Assembly (NCBI RefSeq): GCF_005239225.2
Contig: NC_133301.1
Coordinates: 11,532,318-11,596,317 of the forward strand
Origin: Populus alba
Taxonomy: Eukaryota > Streptophyta > Magnoliopsida > Malpighiales > Salicaceae
DNA length: 64,000 nt
Reading direction: 5' to 3'
Positions 11,692-22,900 of this stretch are shown here, piece after piece (position 1 is the stretch's first letter; every line of letters begins with the position of its first letter). The notes under the pieces were generated by a model. That model was not told the origin of the DNA, ran no database searches, and saw nothing but the letters and a program-made list of their open reading frames with translations. Position numbers and translations under genes: made by a program.

Positions 11692-12285
11692 GGTAGTGTT
11701 TTATATTTTTGCTTTTCTAAAAATCAAAATTTCTTATAAAAGTATAAAAATAATATTTTTTTTTATTTTTTATAATTTATTTTTATATTATCATGTCAAA
11801 ATTATTTTAAAAAATAAAAATATATTTTTAAATAAAAAATAAATTTTAAAATTTTGTAAAACATGGTTCCTACCAAACAAATACGTTTTTAGGTAGTGTT
11901 TGGAAGTATCATAGCGATTATTTTTAAAAATATTTTCACTAGAAAATTAATCAAAATAAATATTTTTTTATTTTTAAAAAATTATTTTTTACATCACCAC
12001 ATCAATCCAAAAACATATAAAAAAAATTAATTTTAAGTAAAAAAACAAATTTTAAAATTTTGTAAACCAGGTTTGTACAACAAAAACAAATGCGTCTTTA
12101 GGTGGTGTTTGAGAGTGTAGTAGCTATTGTTTTTCAAAGTATTTTTCACTTGGAAATCCATTAAAATAATATTTATTTTATTTTTTAAAAAATATTTTTA
12201 TATCATCATATCAAAACGATTTAAAATATAAAAAAATAATATTTTTTTTAAAAAAATCAAATTATTAGTCAATGCACTTTTAACC
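11692..12285. mobile_element. Three adjacent MITE-like elements of ~200 bp
   Basis: Near-tandem copies start at about 11692, 11892 and 12105, each with 'ggtagtgttt' or 'ggtggtgtttg'. Each continues through 'tttttcactagaaaat', 'ttattttttaaaaatta' and 'atcatcatatcaaaacga'. The right ends carry 'ggttcctaccaaacaaatacg' or similar, giving imperfect inverted ends. The family is also seen near 12360, 13215, 13486, 16871, 19215, 31870 and 38191. Heavy decay suggests old insertions. Confidence 0.6.
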
Positions 12286-13214
12286 ACGTTCCCATAGGAG
12301 GAATTGACAATTTCATTATTGGTTCATTTTGACTTTAGATAAGGAAAGGTAAATGCTTGTATGATAGTATATGGTAAATATTATTTTTTAAACTATTTTT
12401 AAATTAAAAATATATTAAAAAAATATTTTTAAAAAAATATTTTTGATATAAATACATCAAAACAATTCAAAAATATCTAAATAATTAATTTAAAGCTAAA
12501 ACTTCTATAATTTTTAAAAAATATAGTTGGACCTGCAAGGATAAAATATTGTGAAAGATTATAAGGTGATGTCAACTTGAAGTTGATCAATGTATTTATA
12601 ATAACTCCATTTATTAAATTATGTGGAGCCATCCACTTGCATCTCTTATCTTTTCAATTTAATTTTGACATTGAAATTAATGTCCATACCATGATCATGT
12701 GAACAGTACGTGTTTTCTGTTCATAAACGCTATATTTTGTTTTTTTTTTTCATTGTACTATTCACATACACAGTGCAATTTCTTTTGCTTTTCATTTTTT
12801 GTTCATCAAGCTTGATTTCTTTATAATTTCATCATTCCATGTGATATTAACATAGTTTTATATTTGCAATTTTTTTTCTTTCCACGTGTTCGTACATATG
12901 CAAAATGTCAGAGGACATCCCATTAAAGCTTGATTTATAAAATATAATTTTAGGTTAGGGTTGAAAATAAAATTAAATGAAGAATGGCCAATATAGACAA
13001 ATAAAATAATTGACAACCAAATTAAAAATTGACAATTTCAATCCATGCTAATTTATGAAAGAGTATATAATTTAAAGTGAACAGTAAAATCAAATTAATG
13101 AGAGCATAAATGACAGCCACTATGCGATAAGCTCTCCCGAAAATCAAATTCCTCGTACCTTTCCTCTGCAATTACGTAAAATTCATTCTGTTTTTCAGCT
13201 CTAAGTACTCTAGT

Positions 13215-13706
13215 CTTGTAAAGCCATTTTTGTTTTTATATTTTAAAAATATTTTAAAAAAAATATTAATTTTTTTTTATTTTTTTTACTTCAAATTAAT
13301 ATTTTTTAATGTTTATTATTTTGATGTGCTGATGTTAAAAATATTTTTTAAAAAATAAAACAACATTATTTTTTTATATTTTCAAATAAAAAACATTTTT
13401 TTTAAAATAATTACAACCATATTCCCTAAAAAACCTTAAAACTCAGACCCCACAGATGGTCAGCAAGGTCTTACGCAAGGCATACATGAAAATCCTATTT
13501 GTTTTTGTGTTTTAAAAATATTTTTAAAAATATTTAAAAGAATTTGCTTTTTTTATTTTAAATTAATATTTTTATATTTTTAGATCATTTTAATGCGTTG
13601 ATATCAAAAATAATTTTTTTAAAAATAAAAAATTATATTATTTTAATATATTTCTAAATAAAAATAACTTTAAAAAATATTCATAATTATAATTCCAAAC
13701 AAAATA
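13215..13706. mobile_element. Two further decayed copies of the ~200 bp MITE-like family
   Basis: Copies at about 13215-13432 and 13486-13706 share 'tgatgtgctgatgttaaaaata' or 'aatgcgttgatatcaaaaat' cores and 'aattacaaccatattccc' or 'cataattataattccaaac' ends with the copies at 11.7-12.3 kb. Confidence 0.5.
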
Positions 13707-13955
13707 CGAAGTAACATCACAAGCAATTGAAATGGTCAAGTTCTGAAAGAAGATGCCAGTAGAATCAATTGTCAAAAGTCAAATGCAGATAGCATTATTT
13801 TATTGTAATAAAAACGAATACACTAGTGAGCATAAATTATTTAGTTTATCATATCAATTGTATTCTAATCAATGTAGTTGTTTAAGTACATACTAGTACT
13901 CGTATAAATTTGTCTTACAAGTACGCAATTTTATATATCAAAGGAAGCTTGAAAT

Positions 13956-14240
13956 CAAGACTAAATATCATATAAAGGTTTCGTATAATAATAAGGCACC
14001 ATTAGTTTTTGCAGTGAAAAACATTTTTTTAAAAATTAATTTAAATTAAATGAATACTAAATATCATATAAAGATTTGGTATAATAATAAGGCACCATTT
14101 TGCATTGAAGAGGCATTATTTTTTTTAAAAATTGATTTAAATTAAATCAAGACTAAATAACATATAAAGATTTGGTATGATAATAAAGCACCATTAGTTT
14201 TTGCAGTGAAAATGCATTTTAAAAAAAAAAAATTATTTTA
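13956..14240. repeat. Three tandem copies of a 96 bp unit
   Basis: The marker 'ctaaatatcatataaag' (third copy 'ctaaataacatataaag') starts at 13961, 14057 and 14153, exactly 96 bp apart, followed each time by 'ataataaggcaccatt' or a close variant. Confidence 0.85.
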
Positions 14241-15199
14241 AATTATTTTAAAGTACTAATGTTAAAAATAAATTTTATAAAATAAAAAATCATTATTTTT
14301 ATGTATTTTTAAATAAAAAATACTTTAAAAAATAACCGTTGCTGCAATACTAAACAAATTTTAATTTTTTTCTATTATCAACCTTAAATACCTGCCATAA
14401 AACAATATTAAATCTAACAGTTTTGATTTTAAAATCTGATCTTCTCATGCTAAAAAATACTATTCTGATTAATGAAAAAGAAAACTAATTGAACAAACTT
14501 TAATTCATGGATTGAATAAACAATGAGGTAGGAAAAAAATACTTTTTTATGGGCAAATCCAATTCCAAAAAATAAGCTGGCAGCAAAAAAATAATTCTTT
14601 AATAATTTAAAAAATTATTTTATAATAAACTCAAACCCAAACTAAATAAAATATTATGATAAACCTCAAAATTCATTTTATTTAGTTCCATCTTCTCTTT
14701 TAAAAAAATGGTTATTGCAATAAATTCAAATTCAAACCATGACTTAAACCTTAAAGTGCATTTTATTTAGTTCCATCTTTTATTTTTTTTTAAAAAAAAT
14801 AGTCATTATTTAGATTTAATTTCAACTATTCTCCTTTTTAATGTATAAAAAACAAGAAAATTTGGTGTTGTTTTATCTATATGAGATATTATACAAAATA
14901 AGAGTTTTTTAAAATTAATTTATTTTTTAATTACAATTTATTCTTAATCATATCAATGTTCATATTAAATGAACGAACGTCATTTTTAGTTGTCCTCGAC
15001 ATATTCATTTACAATGTTTTAAGTAAATATCTTCAACAACCACGACACGGAACATCGTTTCTTTCCCATTAAAGACACAAGTCATGATGCTTGATTACTG
15101 TGTTTCCCCAAAGAAAATTCGAAGAAGACCTTGGAAGAATATTGGACAAGGATTTTCTTTTTCCAAGGAAATTGGAGAACGGGAAACCAATGCTTAGAC

Positions 15200-16106
15200 T
15201 CTGTTTGTTTGCAGGAAAGTGATTTTTTTTAAAAAGTGAATTCCGAGAAAGTATTTTCCGATGTTTGACAGTGTTATGAAAAATGAACTGGAAAACATTT
15301 TCCAGTATTTGATTGTGTTATGAAAAATAAACTGGAAAATAATTTATTAATGAATTAATTTTTTTTTTCAAGTTTATCTAATATATATAAAATATTTAAT
15401 CACTTACAATAAAAAAAAATGAAATCTAAAAAGTATTTATAATGATGAATTTTTTTTATTATATCCTATATTTATACATAGCTTATTAAAATAATGAGGA
15501 ACAAATCTTACAAATTAAAAAGTTGAATGAGAATGAAATTAAAAAAAAATATATAATTTCATAAATTATCTCAAATAAAATAAATAATAATCAAAATAAT
15601 AGAGATCAAATCTAAAAAATTTTAAAAAAAATGAAAGATGAAGAAATTAAAATAATAATAATCAACATTTCATAAATTATTTCAAATAAAATAAGTAACA
15701 ATCAAAAGAATGAGGACCAAATTTGATAGATAAATTTTTTAATAAAAATATGATAAGGAAAAAACAAATAACAATTATAAAAATAAGGACTAAAGTTAAT
15801 ATAAAAATAAAATTTTAAGAGATGAAATTGAAAAATAAATATTCAAAACAAAATATATATACCAATCAAAAGTTTGAGGATTAAATTTAATATAATCAGC
15901 AGATAATGATATTTCTAAATTTTTCACAACTTCCGGAAAGTGTTTTCCCCTCAAATTTTTCAGGAAAACACTTTCCTGAAAACCAAGCTAAATTTTTCTT
16001 TTGCTGGAAAGTGTTTTCCATTGACCAACTTTCCTACTGGCAAACAAACACAAGAAAGTTTGGAAAGTGATTTCCCGGAAACCACTTTCCGGAAAACAAA
16101 CACAGC
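15200..16106. mobile_element. ~0.9 kb inverted-repeat element (MITE/TIR type)
   Basis: Left end CTGTTTGTTTGCAGGAAAGTG (15201 onward) pairs with the right end, whose reverse complement starts CTGTGTTTGTTTTCCGGAA. The interior has many 'ggaaaacattttcc' type motifs near both ends. Its core is degenerate repeats ('aatcaaaagaatgaggacca'). No transposase is present. A second, more decayed right end follows at 16108-16289. Confidence 0.6.
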
Positions 16107-16107
16107 T

Positions 16108-16289
16108 AAAGGAAAAACACTTTCCTGAAAACCAAATCAAATTTTTCTTTGACTGAAATTGACTGGAAAGTATTTTTTATTGACCGGAAAATATTTTTCG
16201 TTGACCAACTTTTTTAATGACAAACAAACACAAAAAAATTTAAAAAATAATTTCCTTAAAACTACTTTTCAAAAAATAAATATGGCCTT
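16108..16289. repeat. Second, strongly decayed copy of the right end of the preceding element
   Basis: It aligns with 15946-16106 ('aacactttcctgaaaacca', 'ttgaccaactttt', 'caaacaaacacaa'). Many C and G positions are changed to T or A, such as 'ctttccggaaaacaaacac' against 'cttttcaaaaaataaatat'. Confidence 0.65.
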
Positions 16290-16358
16290 AATACACCGGA
16301 GCAAGATGGGAATCCCCTTTAAAAAAGCACACTGATGGTACACAATTTTTCAAAAACT

Positions 16359-16431
16359 CTAGCCATAAACGGCTAGAAATGTTAGCCAAAAATGGCTAGC
16401 AATGCTATCCGTCCTAGCCATTCATGGCTAG
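16359..16431. repeat. Three small stem-loops with identical geometry
   Basis: Inverted 6-mers CTAGCC/GGCTAG with 6 nt loops lie at 16359-16376 and 16414-16431; a variant TTAGCC/GGCTAG lies at 16382-16399. The loops differ (ataaac, aaaaat, attcat). Origin and function unknown. Confidence 0.7.
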
Positions 16432-16870
16432 GAATGTCAGCCGAAATGAGTGGGGCTTTTGCATGTGCCATGCAAGGCATGGTCAACACCACCATGTTGT
16501 TTGTACCTTGTATTAGAAATACAAGAGTTAATTATTTTTTTGTTTTGTTTGATTTTTATAAAAAAATAATTAAATTAAATTCCTTTAAATAAAACAGAAA
16601 TCAAATTAAAATTAATTCAAACTAACCGATTTCATTTCGATTTGATTTTTTAGGATAAAATCGATTTAACTCGGTTTTTGCAGTTCAGCTTAGTTTTTTT
16701 AGGTTTGGTTTTGGTTTGATTTTTTTGGTTTTAGGCTTAAAAAATCAAAACCAAATCAAACCATCAGTTTTTAAAATTTTAATCAGGTTTTTTTCATAAT
16801 TTTTTTTTAGTTATTTTTTTTCTGATTTTCTTGGTTTAATCATTTTTTTACTGATCCCTATCTCGGCCTA

Positions 16871-17060
16871 GCAACTATATTTAGGATGCTTGAGAATATG
16901 ATTTTAGTTATTTTTTAAAATATTTTTTATTTAAAAATATATTAAAATAATATATTTTTTTATTTTTTAAAATTTATTTTTAACATTAACACATTAAAAT
17001 AATATAAAAAAAATATTAATTTAAAATAAATAAAAAAAATATTTAAATATTTTTTCAGTT
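16871..17060. mobile_element. Decayed ~190 bp MITE-like copy
   Basis: The sequence 'ggatgcttgagaatatgattttagtt' followed by 'aacattaacacattaaaataat' fits the same ~200 bp family as at 11.7 and 38.2 kb. Confidence 0.45.
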
Positions 17061-19214
17061 TTGGAGTCGGTCACCATCCATCGCACGCAATATTTTTATA
17101 ATTAATTAACATATTCTCTGATATATTTTCTACAATCACACGTTTTTATATGGGACTAGTGCCAATTTTTTATAGTCATACAATAGCAGTCAGATATCTC
17201 CTCATTACTTTTAGCTAAAATATCACTAACTTTTACCAAATATTTCATTAATAATATTTCAAACACCACTTCTAATTGTATGGAAGATGTTTTTATTAAT
17301 AAATTTTCAAACAACTTGTAAGATAAACTGATATAATTAAGATTTATAAATATTTTGAATTACTAGTATAATTTATATTTTTTAAAACTTATTATGTTTT
17401 CTCTCAAAACCTTATTTTTCTAATATCTATACGTACTATAACATTGATTTTTTTTTTTTCATTCATGAAGAATTTATTATTTTAGGATATTAAGTTTAAA
17501 ATAGAAGCCCAAACACGAAATCTAGCTCACACTTCTTGATTCGGTTTTGCATCCTTTAAAAAAGCTCAATTTCCGTATGAATTTTTTCCCGGTTTCACCG
17601 CACACCATATGAACCAAACTGACAAGTACACAGTAAGAATTATACAACGGCGCAGCCTTCATAAATTTCGCCACCCAGATCACACATGCACCTAAATCCT
17701 AAATAGCTTACGCCATCTTTTCAACACTAAGTGTTGGTTTGTGTGCCAATAATGATTTAATAGATATGAGTGGTTAGAATGAGAAAAAAACTGATTAAAT
17801 GAAGAAAATTAAATAAAAATAATAAAAAAATCAAATCATAACAAAGATTAATTAAATTTTTTAATAAATCATTCGGTTTAATTTGGTTTGATTTTATAAA
17901 TCTGAAACTAAAAAAACCAAACCTAATCTAAATAAAAAAATCAAGTCAACTGGTTTGAACCGGTTTTTATTTTAAAAAATTAAATCAAATTTAATTGATA
18001 TAAACTAATTTCAGTTTTTTTTTTAAAATAATTTAATTTAATTTAATAAAAAATAAACCAAACCAAAAATAAACATGCTGCTATGAGAGGTGCCATGATT
18101 TACGTTACCTTGTTTGTATTGTTTTTCAATAAAGATTCTTCTTGTTGACATCCTTCGAGTTAATATTCTCTCTTAACTCATCATGGTTTTATGACTTTCT
18201 TTTGAAGTTAATCGATGAAATTAAATTGGCTTGTTATTGTAAGCAGAAATATATCCAAACTATCAAGGGTATTAAAATTATAAAATATGATAGAATATTT
18301 GAAATTGTTTATAAAATGTATATGCTATGTACGTGTATATGAAGTGTGCAAAATGATAATTTATTATTATATAAATATTTTAGATACGTTTTGAAAAGTA
18401 TTTATTATATATTAAAAATACAGAAAAAAACAAAAAACATTTGAAGAAGTATATGTGAAGGTTCAATATAGTATAGAACAAGTAGAAAAGGAATTTTCAA
18501 GTTATTTTTGGATTAAATTAGGAAACAGATGAGCTCTTATCAGCAAAAAGTTCAAAATAAGGACAAATGTCAATTTAAACCTTGATATACCACCTCATTA
18601 TAAATAAAGTTTCATACCTCTTGATTTCATAAAGATAAAATATAAATATTGGACCGGTGTGCCTACTTACCGGTCAGTTAATTACATTACTAATTAATCC
18701 ATTTGCTAAATCTTGTTTAGAGGTTTTAATTTCATGGGAGGGTGAGGGGATGGAAGTTTGGAGCCAGAGTGGGCTATTTGTTATTGTGCAGCATAAAATG
18801 TAATTAACTGAAGAAGGATTAAAAAATATTTTTTTTTTATAATTTTTTTATTTAATATTCAATTAGCTTGTTATTTGAAGTTGATAATTTATTTTAATTT
18901 TTTATGTGTTTATTATAGTTTCAAAAAAACATTCTATAAATTTATGTTCATTTTCATTGAAAAAAACCTTATTTTTATTATCTATAAGAAAATAAAAAAT
19001 GAAAGGATAAAGTTTATAACAAAATAAAAACTTCTTCTTTTTTATGAATAATGTGCCTGTTTTTTTAGTTTTTATCATTATTATTATTAATTTATTTTAT
19101 TAAAAACATGTATTATATTTTTAGTTAATAATTAAAATTTTTCATTGAATTATATCTTAGCAATAGATAAATAATTTTTTTATATAATTTTTTTTATTTA
19201 GAACAACACTATAA

Positions 19215-19412
19215 TAGATTTAGAGCATGTTTGAAAATATATTACTAATTGTTTTTTAAAGTATTTTTTATTTTAAAATAAATTAAAAAAATATATATGT
19301 GACATTAATATATCAAAATAATTTGAAAACATCAAAAAATACATTAATTTTAAAAAAAAATTTAAATTTTTTCAAAAGTATTTTGGAAACGTAATATCAA
19401 AACACTGTCTTA
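19215..19412. mobile_element. Decayed ~200 bp MITE-like copy upstream of the FGGY gene
   Basis: It opens 'gagcatgtttgaaaatata', has the internal 'cattaatatatcaaaataatt' motif, and closes with 'ttttggaaacgtaatatcaaaacact', the expected end of the family. Confidence 0.5.
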
Positions 19413-19908
19413 AAAAGTATTTTAAAATATAATAAAAATTATTTTAAAAAAAATTTAAAATAAGAAGTTTTTTATTTTAAAAAAGTATTTTTAAAATCTA
19501 CCACCAAAATAATTAAATATTATACATAAAAATAATGTTTTTTTTTTTTAAAATTAAAATTCTTGAAAACACAGTTACCAACTCGTTCCAAATTGCCTCT
19601 CAATCATCTAAGTAGTAAACTAATTACAATTTAACTAAGTTAATCAGTCATTTTAAAATTAAAACTGACAAACGGAGGTTTCAAGGAATAAAAAACGTTA
19701 AAACAGATAAGAAAGGTAGAAAAGCAGATTTGATTTTGATGAAAGCCATAACATGAAAAAGAAATCCTAGTAATTGCAACAGATTTGAGATATGTCTGGT
19801 TTAAGAAGGCCGTGGTCCGATAATGCTCCTCTATTGTCCTCACGTAAAGAAAAACAACATACCTCCCTTGTCTCCCGCTCCTCCCCCTCCTCTCCTTCCT
19901 CAGTCGAA

Positions 19909-22900
19909 ATGTCAACCGCCGCCGCAACCACCACTCCTCGCCGCTCTATCTTCCTTGGCGTCGACGTCGGCACCGGAAGCGCCCGCGCTGGTTATTCTGC
20001 ACCCCTCTTCTCTCTGTATTTTCCATGTATGCATATTTAAATTGAAGGGTTGGATATATTGAAATGTTGTTGCAGGCCTATTTGATGAGAGTGGAAAACT
20101 TCTGGGGTCTGCTAGTAGCCCGATACAAATATGGAAAGAAGGTGACTGTGTTGAGGTAATTACAAAAAAAAAAAAAAAACCTTGAAATTTCCCCTTCTTT
20201 TCTTTTTGTATATAACGGATTGGGAATTGCTGTGTGCTCTTTTTTTCCAGCAATCTTCGACAGATATTTGGCATGCCATATGTGCCGCTGTGAAATCTGC
20301 GTGCTCCCTTGCAAATGTTTCAGGGGATGAAGTGACAGGGATGGGATTCGCGGCTACTTGTTCTCTTGGTTTGTAGACTTTTTGAAAAATGTTACTGGAA
20401 GATACCTTTTGTTTTATTGTGAATTTTTGTTTTGATTGATGACGTGGGTTTAGAAATGTTACTTCTTATTCGACAAAGTGGTTTGATTTGACAGTTGCGG
20501 TCGATGCTGATGGAAGCCCTGTTACAGTTTCCTGGAGTGGTGATTCAAGACGGAATGTTATAGTATGGATGGATCACAGAGCTGTTAAACAAGCTGAAAA
20601 TATCAATTCTTCTAACTCACCAGTATTGCAATATTGTGGTGGAGCTCTTTCTCCTGAAATGGAGCCACCAAAGGTTGTTGGGAATGCATTAATTCCCTTG
20701 CTCAATCCTAAAATATGCTTTCTGTACATTAATTTGTTTGCACAACATATATATTCATCAATTCAAGTTCAAATAATTTCCACCTGCATTACTATGTAGT
20801 TTTGGGCTTAGGGAGCAAGTGATTACTTTTTTTCGAGAATGATGTGGTAAAATTTGAACAGAATGGATACATGTTTTTAAATATTCTAGTCAGTTATGTT
20901 TAACAAGACTATATTTGCAGCTTTTATGGGTGAAAGAAAATTTGCCAGAATCTTGGTCGATGGTGTTTAGATGGATGGACTTGAGTGATTGGTTGTCATA
21001 CAGGTGATTTCCTTATCTTGCGGGCTTCTTCATGTCTAGGTATATTCTCATGGTTGAGTCAAATTTGCTCTTGCTGTCAAGAGCTTTTGCTGATTTCACT
21101 GTTTTCCTTTCCTTTCCCCCCCCTTAAGAGCAACTGGAGATGATACTCGGAGTCTGTGCACAACAGTATGCAAATGGACTTATCTTGGCCATGCACACAT
21201 GCAGCAGATGAATGGGAAAGATTCCCGCATCATGGAAACTTGTGGATGGGATGATGATTTTTGGGAAGAGATTGGCTTAGGTGATCTTGTTGATGGGCAT
21301 CATGCTAAAATTGGTATGCTTCTAGGTGTTCTATGCATCCTTTTCTTCCAGTAATGTAGATTATAAATATGCTTTATGATCTTGTGGTGCTGGACTGGCA
21401 CCTCATTTTATTTTATGATATCTGAAATAAAATTTAAGGGATGGACAACAGGACAATTGCTTTTCAGCTGATATGATTTGCTACCCTTTTCAGATTAATA
21501 TCTAAGCTTCCATTTCTGTTGTTATTAGAGTTTGGGATTTTCAACATATTGGAAATATTAGTACATATCTAATTCCTCTAGGTTTATTGAGAAATGAAAA
21601 CGGACTTATGACTAATCTTGGTATTCAAGATTTGCACTGTCTTCTTCTTTTGTGGTGGACTACTGAAGTTTTTGTTATATCTGAAAAAATACCATCCAAC
21701 CTGAAAGTGATGAGTTACAACTCATAGCTTCTTATCATATTAAAAGTATAGAATTGTATTTACTGGTACTTGTAGCTCTTGTTCAGTGTGAGTGACTTTT
21801 GTAATTTACACAGGACGAAGTGTAGCTTTCCCGGGTCATCCTTTGGGTTCTGGTTTAACTCCTACAGCTGCACAGGCAAGAAACTTTTGTGTTGAAGAAT
21901 TCTTATCTTCTGGGCTTTGAAGGCCTGACTTAATGTATTCTTGACTCCAAAGTGAAGGCTACTTTTCCGTTCTAAACAGTGACCTACTTTTTCAGGAACT
22001 GGGTCTTGTGGCAGGAACACCTGTGGGGACTTCACTGATAGATGCTCATGCTGGTGGTGTGGGGATAATGGAAAGTGTCCCTGAATTAGGTTCTGAAGCT
22101 AAAGGTATTGATGACATTTAAAAATGAACAAAAACTCCTTGTTTTTATCATGTCATATAAGAAGGTAATATGTTTACTTTCTGAAAAAATAACTTGTTCA
22201 GAGAATGATAATGAAGCTATATGTCATCGTATGGCATTAATCTGCGGTACTTCTACCTGTCATATGGCTGTGTCCCGGAACAAGCTATTTATTCCTGGGG
22301 TCTGGGGACCGTTTTGGTCAGGTAAAAATCCAAAAACATCCTTATCAGTATTTAGTTTTCTGACATTTAGTTTGAGGTCTATGAATTTAGAGCTGGTTTT
22401 GGATTGCTTAGTTCAAACTTGTACACCTAATGCTTTTTCTTGTTTATATTCTCTACACGTGTGCTTGTTCGTATAATGAATTCCTAGTTAGACATCTAAG
22501 GATGCTCTAACCCTTCATTAATTTATTACTTAAAATTGTTATTTATTGAAATTTTAACTTTAGATATTTTTAAGTGATGTATTTTTGAATCTTCTGTTGT
22601 GTTCCAATTATCGAAATGTTTTTTGGTGGTATGGTTTGAGGAATGTATTATATCCAGGATCTGGTGGCAGTATCAGGACTTGCACTTTGACTTTCTGCCA
22701 CCATGAAGTGTTGCCATGAACTTTAATTTTCGGGTCTTTTTATTTTTCTATTTGTGTAGCGATGATACCCGAGTACTGGCTTACAGAAGGTGGACAGAGT
22801 GCTACTGGTGCATTATTAGATTATATAATTGAAAATCATGCTGCTTCTCCCAGACTTGCAAATCGTGCTGCTTCTTTAAGTAAGAATATAATTAACTTAG

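Larger units (their letters stand above)
11479..19908. other. 8.4 kb intergenic stretch of repeat debris, no gene found
   Basis: Between the BIO3-BIO1 pseudogene and the FGGY kinase I see only AT-rich repeat DNA. It includes several ~200 bp Salicaceae-type elements, a 96 bp tandem repeat, a 0.9 kb inverted-repeat element with a duplicated right end, three identical small stem-loops, and two stretches of 'ggtttggtttgatttt' low-complexity repeat (16620-16860 and 17860-18070). The last few hundred bases before 19909 should include the FGGY promoter. Confidence 0.6.

Noticed and set aside
19640..20314. Antisense open frames across FGGY exons 1-3
   Set aside because: Shadows of GC-rich coding DNA and poly-T introns; no similarity.
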